Positions 50,448 through 59,638 of a DNA stretch of 64,000 nt are shown here, piece by piece. The stretch is from SYLG01 sp965226945 (lineage in GTDB: Bacteria > Planctomycetota > Planctomycetia > Gemmatales > Gemmataceae), in NCBI GenBank assembly GCA_965226945.1, contig OZ245717.1:2790001-2854000 (forward strand), read 5' to 3'. Position 1 is the stretch's first letter, and the number at the start of each line of letters is the position of its first letter. The position numbers and the translations under genes are program-made. A model generated the notes under the pieces. That model did not search any database, had not been told where the DNA came from, and saw only the letters and a list, made by a program, of their open reading frames with translations.

Positions 50448-52160
50448 CTACGGTTCGTTGGGGACCGGTTCTCCATGCGGCGTTGGCTGGAAATAAAGCT
50501 CGTCGTATTGCGAAAGGTTGGCGACATCGACCACCGCCTTCCACTGGCCGTCGAGGAAGGACAAGTAGGTTTGCAGGGCTTGGGAGAGGTTCTGCTGAGC
50601 CACGACGATGTCGTTGAAGCTGACCTTGTCGGGCTCGACCTGGAAGCGGCGCACGATCAGCTGATAAGCCTGCTCGAAGGTCGGCAGGATCTTCGTGCGG
50701 TAATTTTCCGCCTGAACCGAATAGGCCTCGTACCGGCCAAACGCTTCACCCAGTTGACCGTAGAGATCGTTTTGCGTGGCAAACAGTTCCTGCTTGGCCG
50801 AGGCGATCTGCGCCTGGACCGCCCGGACGTTGCCCTGGTTGCGATCGGCAATCGGGATCGCCACGCCGACCTGCACCCCGAATTGGTACTGCTGAGCCAG
50901 GGTGTCGTATTGCTGGTAGGTATTGGTTTGCAAGTCGGGGATCGGGATCCGTTTCTGCAGGGTCAAGTTGGTTTCGTTCTGGGCAATCGTGTTGCGGACT
51001 GTCAACAGGTCGGTGTGCTGTTCGAGGATTCTGGCCCTTGCCGCCGCCTGGTCGAATTTCGGCACTGGAGCATCCGCCTGGCCCACCAGCGGAGTGGGTT
51101 CCATGTCGGGCCGGCCCAGGGCGGCTGCCAGTTTTTTCCAGGCGGCGTTGTAGCTGGCCTCGGCCTGCGCGAAGGCATTGCGCGCCTGAATCGCCTGCGC
51201 ATACAGTTGCAACGGCTCATAACCCGCCGCCACCCCGGCGATCACCTGGCGAAGCTGCAGCCGGTAGACCTGATCGGTCATGTCGGCCAGGGCTTTATTC
51301 ACTTCCAGCGTTTTTTCGGCGACAATGACCTGGAAATAGGCTCCTCGCACCTGGGCTGTGACGCTGACATGGGCCTTGCGCACCGCCACCATCGCTTTGA
51401 TGTAGTCGAACCCGCTGACGAGTTGCGCCAGGCGAATCTTGCCCACCGTTTTGATGAGCTGATTGATGAACAACCCTTGCTGGCCCTGATTGGCGTTGGG
51501 CACATTGGGAATTTTCAACCCCGGCTGCCATTGATCGGCCTGGTAGCCCACGGTGGGGTTGGGATAAAGGCCCGCTTGCAACGCCTTGTTGAAGGCGACT
51601 TCGACATCGATGTTCGCCTTTTGCACCACCGGGCTGGATTCCATGGCGATCTGTTCCAGATTCGCCAGGCTCAAGGGCTCTTTATCTTTGGGGAACACCG
51701 GCCGGGCCACCGGCACCAGTTCGGGGTAGGCGGCAAGGACTGCTTTCTCGCGATCGGCCAGTGAGGCGTTCTTTTCGAGTTGCAAGGGTTTGAGCAAGGG
51801 CGTGGCCGAACCGGGCAAGCCAGACGAAAGCCGGAATGGTTCCCGGTCGTTTCGAGGGGCATCGCCCTGTGCAGGCGGACCGGCATTTTCCGGATTGCGA
51901 AAGGGCAATTCGGCCTTCTCTTTTTCCGGTTTTTCGTTGTCTGCAATGGGTCGCGGTAAAGGAGCCGTTTCCGCAGGTAAAGGTCGCGGCCCGGTGGATC
52001 GGCCCCGGTTCAGTTCCGTTGCGGATAAGAGGTCGATCGGTTCGGTTTGAGTGGGCATGAAACCGGGCGGCACGATCACGCGCTGCCCGGCGCAACCGAC
52101 AAACAGTCCGACCCCGCATGCGGAAAGCCAGCGCAAAGGCGTGTACGAACTGCGAAACAT
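50448..52160 (-). CDS. TolC-family outer-membrane efflux lipoprotein (CusC/CzcC-like)
   Basis: A 570-residue protein. The N-terminus ACGVGLFVGCAGQ has a lipobox ending at C23, so it is probably a lipoprotein. A Pro-rich linker is followed by two TolC/OEP repeats, each with long helices (AFNKALQAGLYPNPTVGYQ; QVIVAEKTLEVNKALADM; TVRNTIAQNETNLTLQKR; PTFEQAYQLIVRRF). The pattern YPNP-x-VGY at the start of the first repeat is characteristic. It should form the trimeric exit channel for the RND pump encoded 213 bases upstream on the same strand. The gap contains no convincing second promoter. Confidence 0.9.
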   Translation of the reverse strand: MFRSSYTPLRWLSACGVGLFVGCAGQRVIVPPGFMPTQTEPIDLLSATELNRGRSTGPRPLPAETAPLPRPIADNEKPEKEKAELPFRNPENAGPPAQGDAPRNDREPFRLSSGLPGSATPLLKPLQLEKNASLADREKAVLAAYPELVPVARPVFPKDKEPLSLANLEQIAMESSPVVQKANIDVEVAFNKALQAGLYPNPTVGYQADQWQPGLKIPNVPNANQGQQGLFINQLIKTVGKIRLAQLVSGFDYIKAMVAVRKAHVSVTAQVRGAYFQVIVAEKTLEVNKALADMTDQVYRLQLRQVIAGVAAGYEPLQLYAQAIQARNAFAQAEASYNAAWKKLAAALGRPDMEPTPLVGQADAPVPKFDQAAARARILEQHTDLLTVRNTIAQNETNLTLQKRIPIPDLQTNTYQQYDTLAQQYQFGVQVGVAIPIADRNQGNVRAVQAQIASAKQELFATQNDLYGQLGEAFGRYEAYSVQAENYRTKILPTFEQAYQLIVRRFQVEPDKVSFNDIVVAQQNLSQALQTYLSFLDGQWKAVVDVANLSQYDELYFQPTPHGEPVPNEP

Positions 52161-52373
52161 GAACGACCCGCTCCCAAAGGCCAGGGGACAGATCTTTTAT
52201 CGGCCATTGCGGGTTTTGAGGTTGATTCCGATAAGGAAAAATATGCCGCCTATGTGGATCAAGCCGGGCCAACGCAAGCGCAAACCTGCGGCGCTGTAGC
52301 GGGAATCTGGCCTCAAGCATCACTTCTTGGAAAGAAATCGCGGGAAAAACTCAAGAATCGCCGGACGCGCCCA

Positions 52374-55300
52374 TCAATGGGCCAGGTCGCCCGCGCCCTT
52401 GGGCGGCGTGCGCTCGCCGTAGAAGCTGTAAAGCAAGGGGACGATGTTGAGGCAAAGGATGGTGAAAAGCATCCCCCCTACGACCACGACCGCCAGCGGC
52501 TTTTGCGATTCGGAACCCATCTTGGTCGACATCGCGGCAGGCAACAGGCCCAGGATCGCCGCGAGAGCCGTCATGACCACGGGCCGCACCAGATGTTGCG
52601 TGCCTTGATAAAGGGCTTCCTTCAATTCGAGCCCCTTGGCGCGCAAACCATTGAAGGCCGAGACAAAGAGCAACCCATTCATCACCGCCACGCCGAGAAT
52701 CGAAATGAAGCCCACGGCCGCCGAAATATTGAAGTTCAGACCGACGATGTTCAGCGCCCAAACGCCACCGACCACCATCGCGAGCACATTGGCAAAGACG
52801 ACGATGGCATCGAGAAACGATCGAAAGGCCAGGTAAAGCATGACCGCGATCAGCACCATGGACAGGGCAAACATCTTGGCCATCCGTTGTTCGGCCGCCT
52901 CCATCTGTTTGAATTCGCCGCTCCATTCGGCGCGGTAAGGAATCTTGAGCATCGGATCGACCTGGGCCCGCGCCTCGTTGACCGTGCTCGCCAGGTCGCG
53001 GCCACGCACTTCGAACTTGATCGCGATGAAGCGCTGGCCCTGTTCGCGATAGATCGTGGAGGCGCCGGGTCGCAAGAAGGAGCCACCGGGGTCGGGTTTG
53101 CCGTTCTTGTCCACCGGCGTGACCAGGTCGCCCAGCCGCCGCGTGGGCGTCGGCGAAGAAAGCGCTCCCGGGTTGAACTGACTACCGCTCGGAGAAAGCT
53201 GGGTCGAGCCCGAACCGGTGGTCGAAAGACCGATCGTTGCGGAACTGACCGGAGTCGTGCCCGAGGAAAGCTGGCTGCCGGAGGTCACCATGTTGGCCAC
53301 TGGCACCGGTATCGCCAGAATGCTCTCTTCATCGGCGCGCAGGGCCTTGGGCAGCCGCACCGTCAGGTCGAAGGTTTTGCCCCCTTCCTGAATCTGGGTG
53401 ACCGCCTTGCCCCCCACCGCCGACTGAATCACCGCCTGCACGTCGCTTGCCGACACATTCCAGCGGGCACATTTTTGCCGGTCGATCGGGAGTTCCAAAT
53501 TCGATTGCCCCTGGATGCGAAACACGCCCGCGTTTTGCACTCCCTGAATCCGGTTGAGCGTTTCTTGAATTTTCATGGCCGTCTCTTCGAGAGTGTCGAG
53601 CGTGGGGCCGAACACCTTGATCGAGTTTTCGCCTTTAACCCCGGACAGGGCCTCCATGACATTGTCCCGGATGATCTGGGAGATATCGAAGTCGACTCCC
53701 GGGAAGTTCTCTTCAAGCGCCTCGTTGATGTCCTTGATCAGTTCGGGTTTGTTGCGAATGCGGCCGCGCTTCGGATCGATCGGCCATTGCTCTTGCGATC
53801 TGAGCGGAATGAAGGTCTCGCAATTGTAATAGCCGGTCGGGTCGGTGCCGTCGTCGGGCCGGCCCACGGTCGGTACGATCACCGCGAACTCGCCGAAGCC
53901 GCGCAACACCTTGCGCACCTGGCGGGAACGATCGGCCACTTCAGAGATCGAAATATTGACCGGGAAGGTGCCGCGCACCATCAGGTTGCCTTCTTCGAGT
54001 TCGGGCATGAATTCGCGCCCCATCCTCGATGCCGTCATGCCGGTGTAGGCCAGCGCCGCAACGAAAAGAAAAAGCGCCAGCCAGCGAAACGCGAGCAGAT
54101 ATTTCAGTTGGGTGATGAAAAACCAGTCGATGCCGCGCACCAGGAAATTGTCCTTGGCCGGCTTCAGTCCCTTCATGAGCAAAAGGCAAAGGACGGGCGA
54201 AAGCACCAGCGCCAGAATCAATGCGCCTCCCAGGGCGAAGGCGTAGGTGTCGGCCATCGGCCCAAAGATCTGGCCCTCCGGGCCGGTCATGGTAAAGAGC
54301 GGCAGCAGGGCGCACACCATGATCATGGTGGCAAAGAAAAGGCTTTGCGTCACCCTGCCGCAAGCCTGGGAAATGCGCGCCGCCAACGACATTTCCGTAT
54401 GGCCGGGACTGGTCAAGCTGCGAAAGATCGATTCGACGATGATCACCGACGAGTCAACGATGATGCCGAAATCGACGGCGCCAATCGACAATAAGTTGGC
54501 CGAGCGGCCCCGAAGAAACAGCACGCCAAAGGCGATGAGCAGAGCCAGAGGGATATTGATCGCCACGATGATGGCGGCGCGCAAATTGCCCAGAAACAAA
54601 AGCAAGATCGCCGAGACAAGGCCCATACCCACGATCAGGTTTTCGTGCACCGTCTCGGTCGTTTTGTCGATCAGGTCGGTGCGGTTGTAGAACGGGACGA
54701 TCTGGACACCGGGCAACAAATGGCCCGGGGTATTGAGCTCTTCGATCTTGGCGATGACATCGTGCAGGGCCGGCATCGATTCCTGGCCCTTGCGCAAAAG
54801 CACGATCCCCTGAATGACATCATCCAGCGATTCCCACTGGAAGTTGCCCTGCTCGTCGCGCGCTTGTTTGCCGTCTTCGCCCATGATCGGCCGGTCGATC
54901 GCCACCAGCCCCTGGCGCGTTTGCGAGCCGACGATGACCCCCTTCTGCGCGATCTGATGATCCATCACGCGAGGGGTACCATCGGCGTTGAAGATCGGCC
55001 CGCCGTCGACGAGTTGATCAATGCGAACCGGAATGTTGTTTACGCTGGCGACCACCACCTGGCGGATTTCCAGGCAGCGGCGGGCTTCCTCGGCGCGCAG
55101 GTATTTGACGGCCTCGACGGGATCGGTCATGGCGAGCGCCGCCTGTTGCGGATCCTGACCGCCGCCGATCAGACCCAGCGTGCGCACGACGATCGTCAGC
55201 TCTCCCTGGACGAGGTTGTCGCCCGATCCGTTCGCGTTGGCATTGCCCAGGGCATTTTCCACCTGAACCAGCGTGACTCCGAATTGGCGCAGCCGATTGG

Positions 55301-55886
55301 GATCGGGCTGCACTTCGTAGCGCTTGGCCATGCCGCCGACGCCGGTGATTCCCGCGATGCGCGGCACGCGCAAGAGTTCGCGCTGGATGATGAACTCCTG
55401 CACCGATTTGAGATCGGCCAGGGTGTAAAGCGGCTTTCCCGTGACGGGATCGGCGGGATTGGACAGGGTGTAGCGGACGATTTCGCCGATGGGGGAAGCG
55501 GGCGATAACTGGGGCACGACGCCTGGGGGCAGATTCGCCGAGGCCAGCCGGTTGAGCACATCCTGTTTGGCGAGATTGTAATCGCGGGTGTAGCTGAATT
55601 GATTGCGCACATGGGCCAGACCGAAGAGCGACTTGCTGCGCGTCGTTTCCAGTCCGGGCATGCCGGCGAGGGCCACTTCGATCGGGATCGTGACTTGCCG
55701 CTCCACCTCCTCGGCGGAGGCGCCGGGAAATTGGGCGACCACTTCGATGATCGCCGGCGCCGGATCGGGAAAAGCCTCGATATTCACCATCGATACGGCG
55801 TAGCCGCCGCCTGCAACCAGAGCGGCCGCCATCAACATGACAAGGAGGGGATTATCCAGCGCCCAATCGATTAGCTTCCGGACCAT
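52374..55886 (-). CDS. CzcA/CusA-family heavy-metal RND efflux pump
   Basis: A 1170-residue inner-membrane proton-driven pump. The first helix (NPLLVMLMAAALVAGG) is followed by FPDPAPAIIEV and the porter domain; the proton-relay helix reads GAVDFGIIVDSSVIIVES, with the two aspartates and glutamate expected for heavy-metal efflux RND pumps. The C-terminal half repeats the pattern. It is longer than typical CzcA by about 100 residues owing to polar insertions in the porter domain (near 250-400 and a Ser/Thr/Gly stretch near 860-900). AAAGG lies six bases before the ATG, which overlaps the upstream receiver gene by 16 bases. Metal specificity cannot be read from the sequence. Confidence 0.93.
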   Translation of the reverse strand: MVRKLIDWALDNPLLVMLMAAALVAGGGYAVSMVNIEAFPDPAPAIIEVVAQFPGASAEEVERQVTIPIEVALAGMPGLETTRSKSLFGLAHVRNQFSYTRDYNLAKQDVLNRLASANLPPGVVPQLSPASPIGEIVRYTLSNPADPVTGKPLYTLADLKSVQEFIIQRELLRVPRIAGITGVGGMAKRYEVQPDPNRLRQFGVTLVQVENALGNANANGSGDNLVQGELTIVVRTLGLIGGGQDPQQAALAMTDPVEAVKYLRAEEARRCLEIRQVVVASVNNIPVRIDQLVDGGPIFNADGTPRVMDHQIAQKGVIVGSQTRQGLVAIDRPIMGEDGKQARDEQGNFQWESLDDVIQGIVLLRKGQESMPALHDVIAKIEELNTPGHLLPGVQIVPFYNRTDLIDKTTETVHENLIVGMGLVSAILLLFLGNLRAAIIVAINIPLALLIAFGVLFLRGRSANLLSIGAVDFGIIVDSSVIIVESIFRSLTSPGHTEMSLAARISQACGRVTQSLFFATMIMVCALLPLFTMTGPEGQIFGPMADTYAFALGGALILALVLSPVLCLLLMKGLKPAKDNFLVRGIDWFFITQLKYLLAFRWLALFLFVAALAYTGMTASRMGREFMPELEEGNLMVRGTFPVNISISEVADRSRQVRKVLRGFGEFAVIVPTVGRPDDGTDPTGYYNCETFIPLRSQEQWPIDPKRGRIRNKPELIKDINEALEENFPGVDFDISQIIRDNVMEALSGVKGENSIKVFGPTLDTLEETAMKIQETLNRIQGVQNAGVFRIQGQSNLELPIDRQKCARWNVSASDVQAVIQSAVGGKAVTQIQEGGKTFDLTVRLPKALRADEESILAIPVPVANMVTSGSQLSSGTTPVSSATIGLSTTGSGSTQLSPSGSQFNPGALSSPTPTRRLGDLVTPVDKNGKPDPGGSFLRPGASTIYREQGQRFIAIKFEVRGRDLASTVNEARAQVDPMLKIPYRAEWSGEFKQMEAAEQRMAKMFALSMVLIAVMLYLAFRSFLDAIVVFANVLAMVVGGVWALNIVGLNFNISAAVGFISILGVAVMNGLLFVSAFNGLRAKGLELKEALYQGTQHLVRPVVMTALAAILGLLPAAMSTKMGSESQKPLAVVVVGGMLFTILCLNIVPLLYSFYGERTPPKGAGDLAH

Positions 55887-56368
55887 GAATGCCTTTCAAG
55901 CGCCGATTCAGACGCCCATCCCCTCGCCAAATCCATCGTTAAAGACGAGGAGGAATAGCCGCGTGTTCCCAGGGTGTGCACCAGTCGGCGCAAGGCCACC
56001 GGCTTCGGTACGACGATGGCGCCGCGCTCAAGCAGTTGCCGCGCGGTGGCGCCAAAACGATCGGCGGTCAAGAGGCAGGTGCGTACCCCGGGAAAGTGCC
56101 GGTGAAACCTCTGCAAAAACCGCTCACCCACCGAGTCAAGAAAATCGTCTTCAATCAGGAGCCATTCGATTTCCACCCCGTGGCGGACAAAGAGATCGAA
56201 GGCGACGATATCGTCATTCGTGGTCCAGACCGTGAACCGTTTCTCGTTCAGGTAGTCGGCCAGCAATTTGGAAGAGGTGCCTGGGCGAGCCAGGAAGAGG
56301 ATACCGGGTTGCTCCGAAGAGGCGTCCATGGCAATCGTTCTTGGCTTCCGTTCCTTTTTACCGGGCAT
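55871..56368 (-). CDS. Degenerate response-regulator receiver protein
   Basis: The ATG at 56368 follows AAGGGG; the product has 165 residues. It aligns by eye with a stand-alone CheY-like domain: first strand ILFLARPGTSSKLLADYL (20-40), phospho-acceptor region WLLIEDDFLD with D74/D75, T101 in LLTADR and K122 in VVPKPVAL. The paired acidic residues that normally follow strand 1 (DD/DE) are replaced by A-R, so Mg-dependent phosphorylation may be impaired and the domain could act as a pseudo-receiver. No DNA-binding domain follows; the tail is Ser-rich. It overlaps the pump gene by 16 bases and lies between adaptor and pump, an unusual place. Confidence 0.72.
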   Translation of the reverse strand: MPGKKERKPRTIAMDASSEQPGILFLARPGTSSKLLADYLNEKRFTVWTTNDDIVAFDLFVRHGVEIEWLLIEDDFLDSVGERFLQRFHRHFPGVRTCLLTADRFGATARQLLERGAIVVPKPVALRRLVHTLGTRGYSSSSLTMDLARGWASESALERHSWSGS

Positions 56369-56502
56369 CCTTTCCCCTTCTGAGCGTGGCATCCATTCCT
56401 GAAATCCCAAGACGGCACTTCACCATTTCCAGGAAAACCGCGGCGCCTGATGCGTCGCTTTGTCTTCTTAAGGGATCTACTTTTTGCTTTTTGTCTGGCC
56501 GC

Positions 56503-57909
56503 CTATTGAGCGGCCTTGGCCGTGGGAACCGGCAGCGACTCCATCGCATTGTGGATGAGGAGTGCCCCCGCGGTGACGACCCGGTCGCCCGCGTGCAGGC
56601 CTGAGTCCGATTCCTTGAGGAAAATCTCTTGCCGGGTCCTTTTTTCGACCTTCACGATCCGGCGCTCGTATTGGTGGCTCCCTTCCTTGGGTTGCACATA
56701 GACGACGCTTTCGCGGCCGTCTTCAATCACCGCATCCGCAGGCAACACCAGGTCCTTGTCGCAGTGGCACCGTTCGATCGAAACGGTCACGAATTGCCCA
56801 ATTTTAAGATCTCCATTGAGGTTATCCACGCAGCCGGTGATCAGGGCCGTGTGCTGATTGGGATCGATCACGGCGCCGACTTGTTCCAGGCAGCCCTTGC
56901 AGACAAGCCCCGGGCGGGAGGGGATCGAAATATTCCAGTGGATCGGCTTGGGAAGATCGGCGAGGTGATGCAGATCGTCCTCGTAAACATGGGCCCAGAC
57001 AGTCAGGCGAGACAGATCGCCGATCTTGAACAGGTCGGTGGTCGTATCGACAATTTCTCCCACGCAGACGTTCTTTTCGAGGATGACTCCTTCCCTGACC
57101 GCGCGGATTTCCACCTTGGCCCAATCGTCGGTACTTCCCACGCCGCGATCGACTTCGCACAGGTGGTCCGCTTCGGAGCGGATCTCCTTGATTTCCTTTT
57201 CCGACAACCGCCACGAGCGCAGGGTTCTCTCGGCACGCTCAAGCGCGACCCGGTCCGATTCGACGGTGCGTTCGGCATCGAGGACGGCGCGCTCGGATGT
57301 GCCGCTTTGCTTGTAGAGGTTTTTGAGGCGATCCAAAACCTGAACATCCAGTTTCATTTTCGAGGCGGCATCGACGAGTTCGCTTTTTTTCTCGCCCAGT
57401 TCCTTGCTCCAGATGACCGCGAGAATTTGCCCCTTGGCGACCTTATCCCCCACCCTGAGAAGGCGGGTGATTTCCGCCTTGGAGGGGCCCTTGGTCGTGG
57501 AAGGCAAGGCTGGCTCGGTCGTTGAGCCAAGAGAAACGACTTCGCCCGCGAAGCGCGAATGAACGCGCTGAAGTTCGTTGCTGTTGAGTGCCAGATTTCC
57601 GGGAAAGGTGGGAAGCGCCAGGGGCCGCGTGGGACGCGTGACCACGGCAGTTTTCAACCCCATCTTGGCGGCGATATTTTCGGGCACCACGATGCGGTCA
57701 GCGCCCTGGCGGCAGACCTTTTCTTCCTTGCGCGGCTCATCGACGACAGGAGCCGCGGCCCGCGCCGAGGAGATCTTCTGGTTGGAAAGCCAGACGCCAA
57801 AGGCGCTGCCGGCCACGACGACCACGGGAACGCCAAAGCTGCGGAGGTAGCCGCCAAGGGTTCCCAAGAAGCTTCTCATGGCTTTCGCTTTGTTCAGGAT
57901 GAGTGTCAT
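56503..57909 (-). CDS. RND efflux periplasmic adaptor (HlyD/CzcB-like)
   Basis: A 468-residue membrane-fusion protein with an N-terminal anchor (about 22-42), a lipoyl/barrel-sandwich domain interrupted by an alpha-hairpin coiled coil (about 175-250, rich in E/K/R/L), a beta-barrel domain (FKIGDLSRLTVWAHVYEDDL is the typical start) and a membrane-proximal domain ending GDRVVTAGALLIHNAMES. It carries several cysteines (C66, CKGC-like ... GLVCKGCLEQ, RCHCDKD), more than usual for the family, possibly metal ligands. It is the first gene behind the sigma-54-type promoter. The ATG at 57879 is an alternative start. Confidence 0.9.
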   Translation of the reverse strand: MTLILNKAKAMRSFLGTLGGYLRSFGVPVVVVAGSAFGVWLSNQKISSARAAAPVVDEPRKEEKVCRQGADRIVVPENIAAKMGLKTAVVTRPTRPLALPTFPGNLALNSNELQRVHSRFAGEVVSLGSTTEPALPSTTKGPSKAEITRLLRVGDKVAKGQILAVIWSKELGEKKSELVDAASKMKLDVQVLDRLKNLYKQSGTSERAVLDAERTVESDRVALERAERTLRSWRLSEKEIKEIRSEADHLCEVDRGVGSTDDWAKVEIRAVREGVILEKNVCVGEIVDTTTDLFKIGDLSRLTVWAHVYEDDLHHLADLPKPIHWNISIPSRPGLVCKGCLEQVGAVIDPNQHTALITGCVDNLNGDLKIGQFVTVSIERCHCDKDLVLPADAVIEDGRESVVYVQPKEGSHQYERRIVKVEKRTRQEIFLKESDSGLHAGDRVVTAGALLIHNAMESLPVPTAKAAQ

Positions 57910-57968
57910 GGTTGCTGAATCTTAATGAAGTCCCAGGCGAAGTAGCCCAAGATGCAAACAGATCCATT

Positions 57969-57982
57969 GCACAACTCGTGCC
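57969..57982 (-). promoter_or_regulatory. Sigma-54 type -24/-12 promoter
   Basis: On the minus strand the sequence GGCACGAGTTGTGC matches the sigma-54 consensus GGCACG-N4-TTGC with one mismatch and exact 12-base spacing between GG and GC. It lies about 60 bases upstream of the adaptor start and 119 bases downstream of the sigma-54 activator gene's stop. A second GGCACG half-site sits 19 bases further upstream without a -12 partner. Confidence 0.7.
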
Positions 57983-58100
57983 GAATAACAAAACGTGCCG
58001 CAAACACGGAAATGAACGGGCTTTGCAGAAACCTTACGGCGGCTTTACAGCGAGAACCGAACGCAACTGGCAGAAAAGCCGCCAGCCGATTGGTCAAAAA

Positions 58101-59564
58101 TCAACCAGTGGGGTGAGAACCTGTCCAGACCATTTTTTCGATCGTGATACCCAGTGCTTTCAACTTGATGCGGAGAGTCCCCCGGGTGATCCCCAGGATT
58201 TCCGAGGCTTTTAACTGGTTGCCCTGGGTCATTTGCAGCACCTTGGTGAACAGCTGCTTCTCCATGGTGGCCAGGCATTCGGCATAAAGATCGCGGGTTC
58301 CCGATTGCAATCTTTCGGCAATGAAATCTTCCCAGTCGGCCGCCAGGCGTTGACCCACTTTCGATTCGTCGATGCGCCCAAACGCCTCCGCCTTGGGTTT
58401 TTCCAGAAAGAGATTCTCGACGAGAAGCACCGACCCGTGGAGTTTGAGAATGGCCTGCTTGAGCACACTTTGCAATTCGCGGACATTGCCCGGCCAGGGA
58501 TATTTGTGCAGCGCCGCCCGCGTCTCTTCGGGGATCGTCGATACGGGGCGCCCAAACTCCTGACTGAACCTCTTGATGAAATGATCGATCATCAGGTCGA
58601 GGTCGTTGCCTCGCTCGCGCAAGGGGGGCAACTGAATCGTGAACACTTTCAAACGAAAATAAAGATCGCGGCGAAACAGCCCCTTCTCGACGAGGTCTTC
58701 CAGATTGGCATTGGTGGCGGCAATGACCCGCACATTGGTTTTGACCGTCTCCTTACCCCCCACCCGTTCGAATTTCTGTTCTTGCAAAAGCCGAAGTAGT
58801 TTCACTTGAGCCAGAAGCGGCATCTCGCCGATTTCGTCGAGAAAAATCGTGCCGCCGTCGCTTTGCTCAAACTTGCCGATCCGCTTCGTATCGGCCCCGG
58901 TGAAGGCGCCGCGCTCGTGCCCAAACAGCTCGCTTTCCATCAGGTTTTCCGGGATCGCACCGCAGTTGATCGCGAGAAACGCCTTCGAAGCTCGATTGCC
59001 ATGCTGATAGATGGCGCGCGCGATCAACTCCTTTCCCGTGCCGCTCTCGCCGAGCAAGAGCACCGTCTCATCGGTCGAGGCGACCCGGCCCACTTGTTTG
59101 TAAATCTCCTGCATTGCGGGGCACGAACCGATGAGGGGATCGACTTGTCCGCTGGCCGGTTCGTCGGCGAAGACCGCGGGCACATGCATCAGCCGACTCG
59201 TTTCACAAGCCTTGGCAATGAGCTCGTGGAGCACCTCGTACCGTAGCGGTTTGAGCAAATACTCAAACGCGCCTTCCTTCATCCCTTGAATCGCGAGCTC
59301 CGTCGTACCGTGACCGGTGATCAAGATGACCGGCGTGCGCGAATCGACCGACTTGATCCGCTTGAACGCCTGCAAGCCATCGGCATCGGGCAAATGGACA
59401 TCGAGCACGACCACATCGGGCCGCTCGCTTTCCAGCCGCGCCAGCCCCTCGGCCGCGGTGCGCGCCGTGATCGTCTCATATTCGGGCGGATGGAACGCCT
59501 TGCGAAAGGCGTGCTGAATCACCGGCTCGTCATCGATCAAAAGCAGTTTTTGCGTGTTTGCCAT
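58101..59564 (-). CDS. Sigma-54-dependent response regulator (NtrC/ZraR type)
   Basis: A 487-residue regulator with three parts: receiver (acidic pair D11/D12 and phospho-acceptor D55 in VVVLDVHLP, K105 in LLKPL), AAA+ sigma-54 interaction domain (Walker A GESGTGKE at 172-179, GAFTGA loop at 219-224, Walker B GGTIFLDEIGEM at 237-248) and a C-terminal Fis-type HTH (GNQLKASEILGITRGTLRIKLKALGI). All sites for phosphorylation, ATP hydrolysis and sigma-54 contact are intact. The gene directly precedes a -24/-12 promoter that drives the efflux operon, so it most likely activates it, in the way ZraR responds to metal or envelope stress. Confidence 0.95.
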   Translation of the reverse strand: MANTQKLLLIDDEPVIQHAFRKAFHPPEYETITARTAAEGLARLESERPDVVVLDVHLPDADGLQAFKRIKSVDSRTPVILITGHGTTELAIQGMKEGAFEYLLKPLRYEVLHELIAKACETSRLMHVPAVFADEPASGQVDPLIGSCPAMQEIYKQVGRVASTDETVLLLGESGTGKELIARAIYQHGNRASKAFLAINCGAIPENLMESELFGHERGAFTGADTKRIGKFEQSDGGTIFLDEIGEMPLLAQVKLLRLLQEQKFERVGGKETVKTNVRVIAATNANLEDLVEKGLFRRDLYFRLKVFTIQLPPLRERGNDLDLMIDHFIKRFSQEFGRPVSTIPEETRAALHKYPWPGNVRELQSVLKQAILKLHGSVLLVENLFLEKPKAEAFGRIDESKVGQRLAADWEDFIAERLQSGTRDLYAECLATMEKQLFTKVLQMTQGNQLKASEILGITRGTLRIKLKALGITIEKMVWTGSHPTG

Positions 59565-59638
59565 TTTATATCTTTATTATCTTTATATTCTTTATTATAT
59601 TAAGTATTTTCCACTATCTGATTTTGCATCGATCGGCC
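59565..59638. other. Very AT-rich spacer between kinase and regulator genes
   Basis: A 74-base gap, about 75-80% A+T in its middle, with repeated TATCTTTAT-like units (ATATCTTTATTATCTTTATATTCTTTATTATATT in pieces). It breaks the usual tight coupling of the two genes and could contain a -10-like promoter for the regulator or an RNase-sensitive site. Confidence 0.5.

Noticed and set aside
52047..54494. 815-codon open frame on the plus strand
   Set aside because: It is antisense to the RND pump and TolC genes, whose domains are unmistakable. The product is rich in Arg, His, Asp and Gln as expected for the complement of high-GC coding sequence.
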